Below are positions 30,376-40,767 of a DNA stretch of 64,000 nt, in pieces. A program made the position numbers and the translations under genes. How positions within the stretch are numbered: position 1 is the stretch's first letter; each line of letters starts with the position of its first letter. The notes beneath the pieces were generated by a model. It was not told where the DNA came from. It did no database searches and saw only the letters and a list, made by a program, of their open reading frames with translations. Source of the stretch: Symbiodinium microadriaticum (lineage: Eukaryota; Sar; Dinophyceae; Suessiales; Symbiodiniaceae); NCBI GenBank assembly GCA_001939145.1, contig LSRX01001467.1, positions 76,256-140,255 on the forward strand, written 5' to 3'.

Positions 30376-31490
30376 GGGGACCAACAAAGACATGAATGAA
30401 TGCGTGGGCTCTCATTAGCCGTTCGAGCAATGTGTTTCTTATTATAAACCCTAATATGTAATTTAAAATATAGGGACCCTACAACAAAGTAGGTTCTGGT
30501 TGTTTTTTTATCGGTGTTGGAGAGGGGGGAGGAGGGAAGATGTCTTCGAGAAATTTACGGTTTCAGGGTTTAGGGGTTTAGGGTTGCTGAACCTAACCTA
30601 AGGGTTGAAAGGTCTTTATGGTTTAGGAGCCCTGACGGTTCCTTTGTAGGGTTTAGGGTTTGGGGTTTATAGGGTTGATGAAGGGGGTTTGGGGGAGGTT
30701 TTGTTCTGGCATAGGCCTAGGCCCTATGAGGGAATTTTAGAATTTTAGGGTTTAGTGTTTACAGAATTTTAGTATATAGTGTTATTATTGTTACTATTAG
30801 GGCTTTAGAATGTTTTTTTGAATTTTGTTGGTGCTTTTCGTATACCCTGAAAAAGAGCAGGGCAAGAGTATTTTGCCGGCGTTCCTAGTGTTTGCGATAT
30901 GAGGTCTTGGTTGTGCATGCGCAGCTTTGACTTGTTTGTTCCAAGTTCCCTACTATTTGAGCAAAAAGCTTGGAGGGCCTGTCATATATACTTAGCGGGT
31001 CGAAACCTACTCTGTTGTACGATTTGAGGCTACAGGTTGCAGTGGGCTGATAGGATGCTTTATGGTTGCTTGGGATTGCAGGTGCGGGCTGGATGCGATG
31101 AGAACCGCTCATAAAACCCGATATAGCCACTAAAGCCGATAAATGACCATAACTTTTTGGAATTCGTAGCAAGTTATCCAAAGACTTGCACACTTGCCAA
31201 ACCTTAAACCCTCTTAAACCCTTGAGCCCTACACCCTTCAACCCTTAAGCCCTAAACCCTTGAACCCTTGAACCCTACACGCTCAAACCCTTAAACCCTG
31301 AACCCTTGAACCCTTCAACCCTACCCCCTTTAACCCTTAAGCCCTAAGCGCTTGAACCACTAAACCCTAACCCCCTTTAACCCTTAAGCCCTAAACGCTT
31401 GAACCCCTAAAACCCTACATAACCCTCATGTACACCCTTAAGGCCTTCAGCCCTATTTGCCCTTGAACCCTTAAAGCCCTACATTACCCT

Positions 31491-31602
31491 ACCCAGAGAC
31501 TCCAATATCACTACATTAAGGCACATACCTTAAATCGTATTGGGGTTCCTACTATAATTTTAAGGTATACTCCTTAATTAAGGGATATTGGAGTCTCTGG
31601 AT
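31491..31602. mobile_element. Fold-back element, family beta
   Basis: ACCCAGAGACTCCAATATCA...GGATATTGGAGTCTCTGG, within a CCCTAAA-rich stretch. Confidence 0.8.
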
Positions 31603-31654
31603 ACGCCCTTATGCCCTCAACCCTAAACCCTGAAAGCCCTACATGACCCTACAC

Positions 31655-31790
31655 TACACCCTAACCCTTAAACTCTAAACCCTAAACCCTAAACTCTAAA
31701 CCCTAAACCCTAAACCCTAAACCCCTAAACCCTAAACCCTAAACCCTAACACCTAAACCCTAAACCCTAAACCCTAACACCCTTATGCCA
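31655..31790 (+). repeat. Interstitial telomere-like tract (CCCTAAA)
   Basis: CCCTAAA heptads that stop at the acceptor of the exon at 31792. The same exon is followed by TTTAGGG (31886-32190). Confidence 0.9.
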
Positions 31791-31791
31791 G

Positions 31792-31885
31792 GTAACGCGG
31801 GTGGCACCTGGCTGAGCCTCACTGGGATCCTTTTCTCGCCGCAGGGCGGCTGGCCCGTGCCGTGCCTCTGGCAAAAGCAGAGACG
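31792..31885 (+). CDS. Repeat-protein exon, D segment (secure)
   Basis: Acceptor TGCCAG|G, donor GACG|GTTTAGGG. It reads TWLSLTGILFSPQGGWP with the diagnostic W-SL-GI-F core. The start (two nucleotides) matches the GA-type donor at 30264. The end (CG) joins the G of 33375 to give arginine and leads into LLNSWVDYD. Confidence 0.9.
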
Positions 31886-32200
31886 GTTTAGGGCTTAGGG
31901 CAAGTTTAGGGTTTAGGGTTTAGGGTTTCAGGGTTTAGGGTTCTAGGGTTTAGGGTTTAGGGTTTAGGGTTCTAGGGTTTAGGGTTTAGGGTTTCGGTTT
32001 AGGGCTTATGGGTTCTAGGGTTTGGGTTTGGGGTTTAGGGTTCAGGGGAAGGTTTAGGGTTTAGGGGTTTCAGGGTTTGGTGCTTCAGGGTTTTAAGGTT
32101 TGGGTTTCAGGGTTTATAAGTGTAGGGTTTAGGGATGACTTGGGGGTGCAGGGTTTCAGGGTTTCAGGGTTTAGGGTTTTAGGGTTTAGGGATGCCTCGT
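31886..32200 (+). repeat. Interstitial telomere-like region (TTTAGGG)
   Basis: Begins exactly at the donor GTTTAGGG and continues for about 300 bp with GTTCTAGGG and GTTTCAGGG variants. Confidence 0.9.
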
Positions 32201-32302
32201 GGGTAGTTCTCTAAAGTAGGTAGGGTCCCTTCTTGGGTCCCCAACTGGTGCGGCACCCTAAAAAAAGGATCCTAGAAGGGACCTTAATTAGAGCACGACC
32301 CT
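32201..32302. mobile_element. Fold-back element, family zeta
   Basis: GGGTAGTTCTCTAAAGTAGG...CCTTAATTAGAGCACGACCC. Confidence 0.7.
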
Positions 32303-32871
32303 CATGTTTAGGGCTGTCAGCGTTTAGGGTTCAGGGTTTTGGGCTGAGGGTCATGGCATATACTATGCGTTTGCGGGTGAGGTTGCTAAGGGTCTTCGAG
32401 AGGAACATGACGGCGAAGGGCTTTCGTGGGGGTTTATAAAGTCTGCAACGGGTTTGTATGGGGTTTACAGGCTCCCAAAACAATCTTCTTAGTCTTAGTC
32501 CCCCAATACCCAACCTTTAAATTTTTTAGTTTCTTACAATTTAGTAGTAATCTGACAGTTTAAACTTTTATTTCCATGGCTTTTTGGGGAAGTAAGTCTT
32601 GCTCTAGAAGCCCAGACGATTTATGCTGTAGGCCGTAGGTTTATGTGGAGGGACACTGACCAGCGGTGATGGTCATCACGGCATGAAGAAGCATCCGAGC
32701 TCTCCGAACTAGACGAAACCCCACTTAGGGTTTATAGTGTTTAGGGTTACTTGTCCCCTAAACCTTGAACCGTGGCTAGATCCTAAATAGACCCTGAGCC
32801 TCATAACAACTTCAACCCAGCAAGATCCACCTGCAGCCTGCAAGGCTTTCTTCATTCCGAGGCTTCATTAT

Positions 32872-33029
32872 TACCTAAACCCCCCAAAAAGGTAGGTGAA
32901 ATCATGGCCCCAAGCCCATAGAAAGGCTATTGCTCTACATACTTTCAGGGAAAACCCACAAAAAGGCAATGATTCTACATATTTTCAGGGAAAACCATAA
33001 AAAAGGCCATTATTCTACAGACTTTCAGG
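32872..33029. mobile_element. Family lambda element with a tripled arm
   Basis: After ACCTAAACCCCCCAAAAAGG the unit AAAGGC(C)ATT(G)ATTCTACATA...TTTTCAGGG is present three times in a row, so the right arm has been amplified locally. Confidence 0.6.
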
Positions 33030-33221
33030 GCGCATTGTTAAAGAGTCTTCGAGCAGAGCGTGCAAGGAAGCCGCAAGAGAGAGCCCCAAAACACTAGCTT
33101 TTTGGCTGCAGGTAGACAAATCCTAGGTAGTATTAGGGAGACCCCGTACAGGCGGACCCTTCTTAGTCCTATTTGTGGCTGTTCCTCCTTGCAGCCAGCT
33201 GGCAGGACTTCAAGGTTTACA

Positions 33222-33325
33222 CTTAGGAGCCCAATAGGTAAACTTTTTAAACTTTTTTGGTATATCAAAGCCCCACTAAAAGAAAAGTTTAAGCTTTGTT
33301 GGGCCAGGGTACTGGGCAGCTAAGA
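33222..33325. mobile_element. Fold-back element, family kappa
   Basis: CTTAGGAGCCCAATAGGTAA...GGGCCAGGGTACTGGGCAGC. It lies 50 nt upstream of the A1 exon. Confidence 0.75.
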
Positions 33326-33374
33326 CACAACCCCGAAGACAACGACGCCCCAAAGCCCTGCTCACAGTGCCCAG

Positions 33375-33406
33375 GCTCCTGAACAGCTGGGTCGACTACG
33401 ACGCAA
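33375..33406 (+). CDS. Repeat-protein exon, A1 segment (secure micro-exon)
   Basis: A 32-nt exon after TGCCCAG|G reading LLNSWVDYDA. With the GC donor GCAA|GCCCCC it leaves one A. Joined to 34294 it gives WVDYDANFARATYKVVGGLC, which aligns without gaps to WKDYGANYGEATFSMKNGFC assembled from 51112 and 51599. That agreement is what supports the unusual donor. Confidence 0.8.
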
Positions 33407-33440
33407 GCCCCCTGGCCCTAAATCCTAGACCCGACCTGGG

Positions 33441-33513
33441 GCTCTCTTTACCTACAGCTTTATGGGTTCTACCTACTAATTAAGGGGTCATGGCTGCTAA
33501 GCTGTAGGTAGGG
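33441..33513. mobile_element. Fold-back element, family epsilon
   Basis: GCTCTCTTTACCTACAGCTT...GCTAAGCTGTAGGTAGGGG, just downstream of the A1 exon. Confidence 0.75.
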
Positions 33514-34109
33514 GAATTCCTAAACCCGCAAGCCTAAAACGCCCTTGAACTCCGAAAATCCTAAACCCTAAACCCCTAAACCCTAAACCCCTAAACCCCT
33601 AACTCCCTAAACCCTAAACCCCTAAACCTTAAACCTAGGCTCCTTTTCTCAACGGCTAGGCCCAAAGTGTTCCCTATCAGAGAGCCGGCTGGTTTGGGGC
33701 TCGGGGCTGGGGTTCGAAGAATGAGAGGAATTTTAGCTATTCTGGGAGACTCTAGTGTATGCTTGAAGGATTGAAAGATTATAGCAATAACAGGTATTCT
33801 GAAAAACTTTGGAGGGTGTTTTAATGCTGGCTGTTGGTAACCCTATAACCCTAAACAGCTGGGTTTTTTTGCGTCGGGTGTTGCGGGCTCTTGGGTCTCG
33901 TCTGCTTTGCCCCCTTGAGAGGATCCAAAGGATGGCTCCCCGAAGGCCGGCCCATATCTAGGCTTTAGGGTCTCCTTTATAAAAGGGACGGTTCCTTTAA
34001 AGGAATTAACTATAAGAGTTGGTACCCGAATGAATAGAAATAGTAATAATAATACCAATATTAATGAACACTATAAGAGAAATAATAATATCAATAATAA
34101 ATAAAGAAA

Positions 34110-34115
<6 letters not shown>

Positions 34116-34146
<31 letters not shown>

Positions 34147-34219
34147 TAAACAAAAATACAAATATAGATATAAATATAAACAAATAAATAAATATATATA
34201 TATATATAGATGTATATGT
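34116..34219 (+). repeat. TA/AAATA microsatellite
   Basis: Two TA runs with AAATATA and ATAAACAA spacers. It lies 45-75 nt upstream of an exon, inside an intron. Confidence 0.95.
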
Positions 34220-34293
34220 GTAACCTTGTTTTTTTTGCGGGCCTGTTGTAAAGACGCCCCAGCAAACCTTCAAAGCATCCCCTGGTCACTCAG

Positions 34294-34355
34294 ATTTCGC
34301 CCGTGCGACCTACAAAGTCGTCGGCGGCCTTTGCATACTTAGCGGCCTGATCAAG
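34294..34355 (+). CDS. Repeat-protein exon, A2 segment (secure)
   Basis: After GTCACTCAG| the frame reads FARATYKVVGGLCILSGLIK. Ending at ATCAAG before GACGGG (a GA donor) leaves phase 0, and 36299 resumes with GGT to give GLIKGGSWGQFGTLPEECRP. Reading on instead meets TAG after six codons. An upstream acceptor at 34262 would also keep the frame open (QTFKASPGHSD). Confidence 0.88.
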
Positions 34356-34652
34356 GACGGGCGATTTTAGGGTTCTAGGGTTTTAGGGCTTTAGGGTTTA
34401 GGACGGGGGTTTCGGGTTCTTGGGCTTTTTTCTTGCAGATCCTGGTAACCTTCGTGGCACGGTCCGGAACCTCCCGGCGAGAACTTTTGCCCTCTTTGGG
34501 GGGCCGATACAGTTCTCGTTTAGGGTGCCCCCAACAGTTCTAGCAACTTGCGGGTTTTTCACAGGTCCCCGGAGGGAAATGTAAGAAAGCCCACCGTAAA
34601 ACCTTAATCCAGATTGCAAGGTTACACTGTATTCATCCTCATGAGGACACTA

Positions 34653-34757
34653 ACTTTGGAGCCCACTAGGTAAGCTTTAAACTTTTGTGGGGTATAACAA
34701 AGCCCTACTAAACGAAAAATTTAAATTTATTTGGGCCAGGGCACTGGGCAGCTAAGC
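34653..34757. mobile_element. Fold-back element, family kappa
   Basis: CTTTGGAGCCCACTAGGTAA...GGGCACTGGGCAGCTAAGCC. Confidence 0.75.
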
Positions 34758-34810
34758 CTTAAAGTGACAACAGTTATACTAGAACCCTTAAGAAGATCCC
34801 GTAAGGGCTC

Positions 34811-34944
34811 CTTTACCCAGACCCCCCGGGGAGGATCCAAGAAGTAGATCCCTTAAGGGGGTTCCTATAATAGTACCCTTTAGTAGTTAGGGTCCCAAAT
34901 TAGGGGATCTACTTTTCAGATCCCCACGAGGGTCTGGGTAAAGG
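34811..34944. mobile_element. Fold-back element, GGTCTGGGTAAAGG type
   Basis: CTTTACCCAGACCCCCCGGG...CACGAGGGTCTGGGTAAAGG with AAGTAGATCC / GGATCTACTT inner arms. A relative without its tips is at 17348-17432. Confidence 0.75.
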
Positions 34945-35025
34945 ACACTAACCCAGAGACTCCAATATCCTTCCCCCCGGCCCCCGGCTCTCAGTTTGAA
35001 GGGGCCGGCCTCTACTTCAGGGGTT

Positions 35026-35208
35026 CCCAGAGACTCCAATCTCCCTTAATAGGGTTTAGGGCTTTATAGGGTTTTATCGGGTTTTTTGGGGTTTCATAGG
35101 GTTTTGTAGTTCCCTTAATTAAGGCACATATGCTTTAAATCTTATTAGGGATCCTAAATTATATTTTCAGGTATGTTCCTTAATTAAGGGATGTTGGAGT
35201 CTCTGGGT
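35026..35208. mobile_element. Family beta element split by a telomere-like insert
   Basis: CCCAGAGACTCCAATCTCCC...GATGTTGGAGTCTCTGGGT. TCCCTTAAT occurs on both sides of the G-rich insert (about 35043 and 35113). A separate left tip at 34952-34970 is the start of a further duplication. Confidence 0.75.
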
Positions 35209-36298
35209 TCGGAGCTGCCTAAAAGCTCGCTTCCCCTGTTGATGGAGATCCGGGATACGGATACGTGCTTTAGAGCTGTTCTTGTGGCGTCGTACAAGGC
35301 TAAACCCTAAGCCCTAAAATCTACACCCTAAAACCTAAACCCTAAACCCCTTAACCCGGAAACCCTAGCGAAGAACCCGGCTATTTTTGCAAGGCGTATA
35401 GACCCCTAGGTCTCTCAATAAAGGCTTACATGTGGCGGGGCCCTGCCCGTTCTCTCGCTCATGCAGATCTCTGGGCCCATGAGCATCTAATATAAACGCC
35501 TAAAAGAATTACCAATATATGTTTCCTTAGGGTTCCTTACTATAGTTTAAAGAAAAATACACCCCCAACACCCTATCAATAAATATTGAGGCCCCTACAT
35601 TATACCCTTCCAGAAAGCTTACAATAACCCTTGTAGTAACCCGTGAAAGGAACCCTGTTCTCATGATTGAGGAACCCTGAACCCCTAAACCCCTAAACCC
35701 CCAAACTCCTAAAGCCCCAAAACCACTAAAGGCCCCAAAACCCTAAACCCCTAAACCCTAAACCCCTACATTACTTCGGTTCCAGGTTGGATCCGAAGTC
35801 CCCAACTCAGGACCCTTCAGAAAGCTCTATTTTTCGTTTCAATCCTTAGGGTTCTTAGGGTTTAGGGCTTAAAGCGTTTAGGGTTTATAGGGCTTGTAGG
35901 GTTTATCAGGTTTTAGGGTTTAAAGCTCTAGCTACATTTCAATCCTTAGGGTATATGGTTTACAGGGTTTAGGGTTTATTATAGGGTTTATAGGGTTTTA
36001 TAGGGTTTATAGGGCTTACAGGGTCTACAGGGTTTATAGGGTTTATAGCGCTTAGGGCTTATAGGGTTTAGGGTTTATAGGGTTGCCAGTAGATCCTTTG
36101 GACTAAATCCAGAACCCTCCTCCAGAAGAGTACAGCAGACTACTCATACTAAGGGTTTCTAGGGTTTACAGGGCTGATAGGGTATATAGGGTTTAGTTTT
36201 TCTAGGGTTTCGAAGAGTGCGGCAGACTACTCATACTAAGAATCCCTGGCAGGACAACAATTCAGAGAACCCCCCGCCCCCCTTTTCTTTCTCCTCAG

Positions 36299-36370
36299 GG
36301 TGGTTCCTGGGGACAGTTTGGCACGCTGCCAGAAGAGTGCCGACCACAACATCGGCGGCCGCTTGGGTTC
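36299..36370 (+). CDS. Repeat-protein exon, B segment (secure)
   Basis: Long pyrimidine tract and acceptor CTCCTCAG|G. It reads GGSWGQFGTLPEECRPQHRR then PLGF. Ending at GGGTTC before GCAAGA (GC donor) gives phase 0 into 37601; reading on adds ARWARG and reaches the delta element at 36395. It contains the LPEECRP signature. Confidence 0.88.
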
Positions 36371-36394
36371 GCAAGATGGGCCAGGGGTCAGTTG

Positions 36395-36507
36395 TTACCC
36401 TAAGGGTCCATGTAGCCAAATAGATATACATAGGCCCCAAAGTACCCAAATAGGGACTACATCAAGGCCAAAGTATATCTATTTGGATACATGGACCCTT
36501 AGGGTTA
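36395..36507. mobile_element. Fold-back element, family delta
   Basis: TTACCCTAAGGGTCCATGTA...TACATGGACCCTTAGGGTTA. It lies 24 nt after the exon end. Confidence 0.85.
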
Positions 36508-37600
36508 TTGAGCTTTTAGGGTTCGGTGTGCAAAAGTAAAGGGTTCGCGTGGGGTTTCCACAGCTATACGGAGCTTCAATTCATGACAAAGGCCCTTTTA
36601 GAATACCATTATATTAAGCACATTTTGAAGTACCACAAGAAGCTCTATATACCCTATACTCCCCACCTGTAGTTTCCTTTAAACGGAACCAGCTTTGCAG
36701 GAGTCTCTGCACTTTGACCTCAAGTCAAGCCTTTCTCGGAGAGCCCCATTTTTACATCAGATTTTTTTCGATCCCTCTAGACTAGCAAGTAGATTCCATA
36801 GCTAAGAAATATATATATATATATATATATATATTCTTGATGACTAAACCGGAAGAAATATGACCTCCCCCTAGCATACGAGGCCTTAATCAAAGGGGAC
36901 CCTTGAGCTCTTTGGGATTTTGCCCGAGGATCTTCAATATGAACATGGAGGTGCGGCGGTCTTATTTAAGGAAGTTCGGGTTCCTTTAAGGGTTTAGGGT
37001 TTAGGACATGAGGGCTCCTTTGAGGGTTTAGGGCGCGGTGGTGGCAGACGCCTTCTATCGCTGAGGCTTCAGTCGCTTGAGAGGGCTCTGGGGGGTTTTA
37101 GCGGTTAGGGAAGTTTCACAGCTTTCGGTTCAGGGCTTTGGAGTTTAGAGTTTTCGGTGTCTTTTCTCCATAGGCACTTAGTTTTTGTCCGGGGCATAAG
37201 CGGATGTGGGTGGTTGTGAGTCGGCCGTCGATAATGCGCCGAAGATCGGCCGGATCCGGGCGATTGTGAGGAGGAACCTCTTGGAATTTGCTCGGCTTCA
37301 GGCTTGATATTGAAGCGAAGTACAGCCTGTTCGTGGGCCGTACTACTGCTGCACGACTGCTGAGCCACTGCTTTATTGCTACTGTACCACTGTAGTAACG
37401 TACTACTTACTGCACTACTCTTGTAATGCTGTATTATCACGAGACTTATGTACCCCTGCGGAACACAGGGGTGTGTCGAGCATACAGGGATCACGCTATT
37501 CAGGGTGTCGCGACATGTTGGAGGGGTGCAGGGGGGGGAAGGGGGTCGCACTAAACATAGTGCCTGTCCCATGTCTTGGCGATCCCTAAACCCCTGCGAG

Positions 37601-37696
37601 GATGCCACGATGCGGGTCGACGTCTCAGCGGACGGCTGGGTCGGCTTCGTCGCTGGAAGTACAGCGGCTCACCACGCCAGTTCCGAGCCCAGATCT
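37601..37696 (+). CDS. Repeat-protein exon, C segment (secure)
   Basis: After CTGCGAG| the frame reads DATMRVDVSADGWVGFVAGS, then TAAHHASSEPRS. 32 codons in phase 0, ending before GCAAGT, which is the best consensus for a GC donor. A zeta fold-back element starts five nucleotides later. Confidence 0.9.
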
Positions 37697-37700
37697 GCAA

Positions 37701-37818
37701 GTTTAGTTCTCCAAATTGGGGTCCCTTTTTGGGTCCCCACTCCCCACTAATTCTAGTACGGCACCCTTATAAAACGGAGCCCCTTGCAAAAAGGGACCCC
37801 TATTTTAGGAAAGTACCC
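37701..37818. mobile_element. Fold-back element, family zeta, at an exon end
   Basis: GTTTAGTTCTCCAAATTGGG...ATTTTAGGAAAGTACCCAC with CAAGTT at both edges (37699 and about 37818). It begins within the splice-donor region of the C exon. Confidence 0.75.
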
Positions 37819-38231
37819 ACAAGTTGGTGAGAACAAACCCTTAAGGTGTCAATAGCCTTCTGGTCCATGCTGGTTCCAATATGACCTGTATCGATAATGC
37901 CAGTCCTTTTCCAGTTATCATAGGGTTACGCAGCTATTAATCATTGTTAGTATTGCTGTTATCATTAAATTCCTACTCCTCCTATAGTATAGAGCCCCAA
38001 ACCTCATCAAACGACTGGGCCCCTATGAATGATTAAAGCCTGTATTTTGCCTTGTAATGCAACTCCTCCAGCCGAATATACACCCACAAACAAAACAGAC
38101 CATACCATTGCAGCGTAAGCCCGAAACCTCAATACCCTAAAGCCTTACAGCCCCGAACCCCAAGCACGCGAAAGCCCTATAAACCCTAACCCTAAACCCT
38201 GAACCTTAAAGCCCTAAACCCTATAACTACT

Positions 38232-38327
38232 GTTCATGATATAAATCCAGCATTACCTTAAGGACCCTAAACCATGGGAGTTCTGGTGTAGTCCTTATTC
38301 TGGGTAATGCAGGGTTTGTATCATCAG
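38232..38327. mobile_element. Fold-back element, family alpha
   Basis: GTTCATGATATAAATCCAGC...GCAGGGTTTGTATCATCAG. Its flanks match those of the copy at 41312, so both lie in an older, diverged segmental duplication (about 37930-38440 and 40975-41475). Confidence 0.8.
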
Positions 38328-38857
38328 CCATATTGCGGACGCCCTAAACCCTAAATCCTAAAACCCCAAAACCCCAAAAACCCTAAAAACCCTAAAGCCC
38401 TGAACCCGAAATCGGCCCTAGAACCCCCCAAAAACCCCTAAAACCCTAAAAACCCTGAATCGGCCCTAGGCCCTAAAGCCCTAAACCCAAAGCGATAAAA
38501 CCCCTAAACCCCAAAGCCCCAAAACCCTAAATCCCCAAAAACCCTACACCACCCCCCCCAAAGCCCTTGAAGCCTTGGAGCGCAAGAGGTTCCTTGTTAT
38601 AGTTGTAGTAGNAACCCGAAATCGGCCCTAAACTATCCCTAAGGGTCCAAGTACCTAATAATTAATCATATACTCTCCCAAATAGTAACCTAGATAACTA
38701 CTATCCGCAACCAAAGTACCTTATTATTGGGTCCTTTGACCCTTTAGGGGCCCTAAACCCTAAACCCCAAAGCCCTATGTAAACCCTATGACTGTGGCCC
38801 TAAAACTCTAAACCCCAAACCCTAAACCACAATCCTTAGTGGAAGGGCTCCCAAAAG

Positions 38858-38924
38858 AGTGGCTTCGTCTCGGCGGCCATCGCCAAAGATTTTAGAAAGC
38901 CAACTGAATTAAAGGAAACTAGAG
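38858..38924 (+). CDS. Repeat-protein exon, D segment (degenerate core)
   Basis: After AAAAG| the frame reads SGFVSAAIAKDFRKPTELKE, keeping G-[WF]-[LV]-S and IA but losing SLSG. The phase closes on both sides: phase 0 from 37696, and one G left at ACTAGAG|GTGGGG that pairs with GT at 39072. The donor is formed inside the end of a fold-back element (38911-39032). Confidence 0.6.
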
Positions 38925-39032
38925 GTGGGGAGTTTAGGGTTTTTTAGGGCTTCTATAAGGCTTCCATAAGGTATACAGATCTTCCATAATAAGGCTTCTA
39001 TAACGGTAACTACCCACCTGCAAATGTCCTAG
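38911..39032. mobile_element. Fold-back element (AAGGAAACTACAGGTGGGG type) supplying a donor
   Basis: Left end AAGGAAACTAGAGGTGGGGA, right end TACCCACCTGCAAATGTCCT, with AGGGCTTCTATAAGGCTTCC inside. The left arm contains AG|GTGGGG used as donor by the D exon. Copies lie at 41772 and 62979. Confidence 0.75.
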
Positions 39033-39071
39033 AATGAACATCTTAGAAAGCCTTTTTCTGGAAACTGCCAG

Positions 39072-39159
39072 GTAGCAATTGCTGGGATTACGGTGGCGAC
39101 TACTCTTCCCCGACCTACAGCCTCATCGATGGCTTGTGTTTCTCGGACTACCCGAAAGG
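39072..39159 (+). CDS. Repeat-protein exon, A segment (A1+A2 unsplit)
   Basis: Acceptor CTGCCAG|G, donor AAAGG|GTCCTC. It reads SNCWDYGGDYSSPTYSLIDG then LCFSDYPK: the whole A segment in one exon, without the A1/A2 intron found at 33406 and 51160. An exact second copy is at 41933. Confidence 0.9.
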
Positions 39160-39227
39160 GTCCTCAAATCTGATCGGGGCCCTAAACCGGTTTAGGGTTG
39201 AGGGTTTAGGGTTTAGGGCTCCATACG

Positions 39228-39324
39228 GCTGATGATATAAATCTTGCATTATCCATAATAAGGAATATACCACAATTCCCATAGTTCAAGGTCCTTAAGG
39301 CAATGCAGGGTTTATATCATCAAC
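39228..39324. mobile_element. Fold-back element, family alpha
   Basis: GCTGATGATATAAATCTTGC...GCAGGGTTTATATCATCAAC. Duplicated at 42089. Confidence 0.85.
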
Positions 39325-39584
39325 AGTAGTAGTTCCTTTTTGGGAGTACCTTATAGGATCCTAAATACAAGCCCACAAGAAGGAACTACTATGGAGCCTA
39401 TATAAAACGGCGTTATGAGCTTGCAAGTTGGCTACTGCTTGTCGGCTGCGTGTTGTTGAAGGGATTAGGGTGCAAACTTATAGGGGCTGCCGCGAGGATC
39501 AGGGTGTTACACGGCTTTTTCATGCCCAATCCCGATTCTGACTACTGACGCATCTTGAGAGACATTGCGTAGATTGTCAATGTA

Positions 39585-39679
39585 TACCCATAGGCTCCAT
39601 AGTAGTTCCTTTTTGGGACTACCTTAATAGGATCCTGAATACAAACCCCAAACAGGAACTACTATGGAGCCTATGGGTA
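39585..39679. mobile_element. Fold-back element, family gamma
   Basis: TACCCATAGGCTCCATAGTA...TACTATGGAGCCTATGGGTA, with long near-perfect arms. Duplicated at 42446. A gamma copy missing its left tip is at 39330-39405. Confidence 0.85.
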
Positions 39680-40638
39680 AACCCTAATCCCTAAACCCTA
39701 AACCATATAAGCCCTATAAACCCTAAACCCTGAACCCTAAAGCCTATGGATACAACTGCAAGACCCGAACGGACCCCTTTTTTTTCAAGGTCCGTGGAGC
39801 TTGGCCTAGGGCAAGGGTGTCGGATCCCTGAGTCCTAAACTGCCCTCAACGGTTTAGGGTTTAGGGGTTTAGGGTTTAGGGGTTTAGGGTTTAGGGTTTA
39901 TAGTAAACACCAAAAAGTTGGAAACCCGAAAAAGGACAAATAGCGCTGGGTTTAGGGTTTCGGGGTGTTAGGGTTTCGGGGTGTTAGGGTTTCTTGGGCC
40001 CACAGTCCATGTCATGGAAGGCCTGGGCTCTATGTTGAGCCTCAGGGGTACGGGTTGCGAGTTCAGTGTTGGGTACAGAAAGATCGTTTCGAAGCCTTGC
40101 AGGCTGAGTTTGAAGGGTTATGATAGTAATACTACTTGCATTCAGACTAGTAGTAGCAATAAGAATAGTACTTGAAAAAATAAGCAATGTTATATTATAC
40201 GTTGTTGCCCTCCGGCTTAAGCCTCATCCGGGAAGGTGTTGGCTTGGGGACATTTGGGGTCTCCTAAACACGAAATTCCACTAAACCGGAAACCCAATGT
40301 TCATGAATCACTAGGGGTTAGGGTTTGGGGTTTATAGGGTTTATAGGGCTTGTAGGGTTTATAGGGTTTAAAGGGTTTAAAGGGTTTATAGGATTATGGG
40401 GTTTATACAGTTTAGGGTTTTATAGGGTTTAGGGTTATACCTCTCTACGCCCTTTCGCTGTGAAACCCGTGTGTAGGGCGGACAGGCGCTGGGGGTTCTG
40501 CCGGGAACGAGAACAACAGGGAGGGTGTAAGGGTAGTGCTGCTGGACCCAGGATCACGCCGAGGCTCCAAAGTACCCAAAATCCGTAATAAACAGGAGGC
40601 CTAAAAACCATAATGAACCAGCACCTTTGGGCGATAGT

Positions 40639-40767
40639 CTACTTGGAGGCCCAGGGGACTTAGTAAGTCTGTTATTAGTAGGGTTATAGTTGGGGTAACT
40701 CCATTTAGGTTACTTATATAACTCTACTTATAACCTACTTACTAAGTCCCCTGGGCCTTCAAGTAGA
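40639..40767. mobile_element. Fold-back element, CTACTTGGAGGCCC type
   Basis: CTACTTGGAGGCCCAGGGGA...TCCCCTGGGCCTTCAAGTAG with ACTTAGTAAGT / ACTTACTAAGT inner arms. A diverged relative (AAGTCCCAT...ATGGGACTT) lies at about 58575-58755. Confidence 0.75.

Larger units (their letters stand above)
38613..39899 (+). repeat. Perfect 1,287-bp direct duplication, copy 1
   Basis: Identical by reading to 41474-42760 (offset 2,861), including exons and fold-back elements. The single N at 38612 sits exactly at its left edge. See copy 2. Confidence 0.9.

Noticed and set aside
32664-32716. Exon candidate reading GDGHHGMKKHPSSPN
   Set aside because: It lies between D (31885) and A1 (33375), whose phases already join directly; including it would add an in-frame stop.
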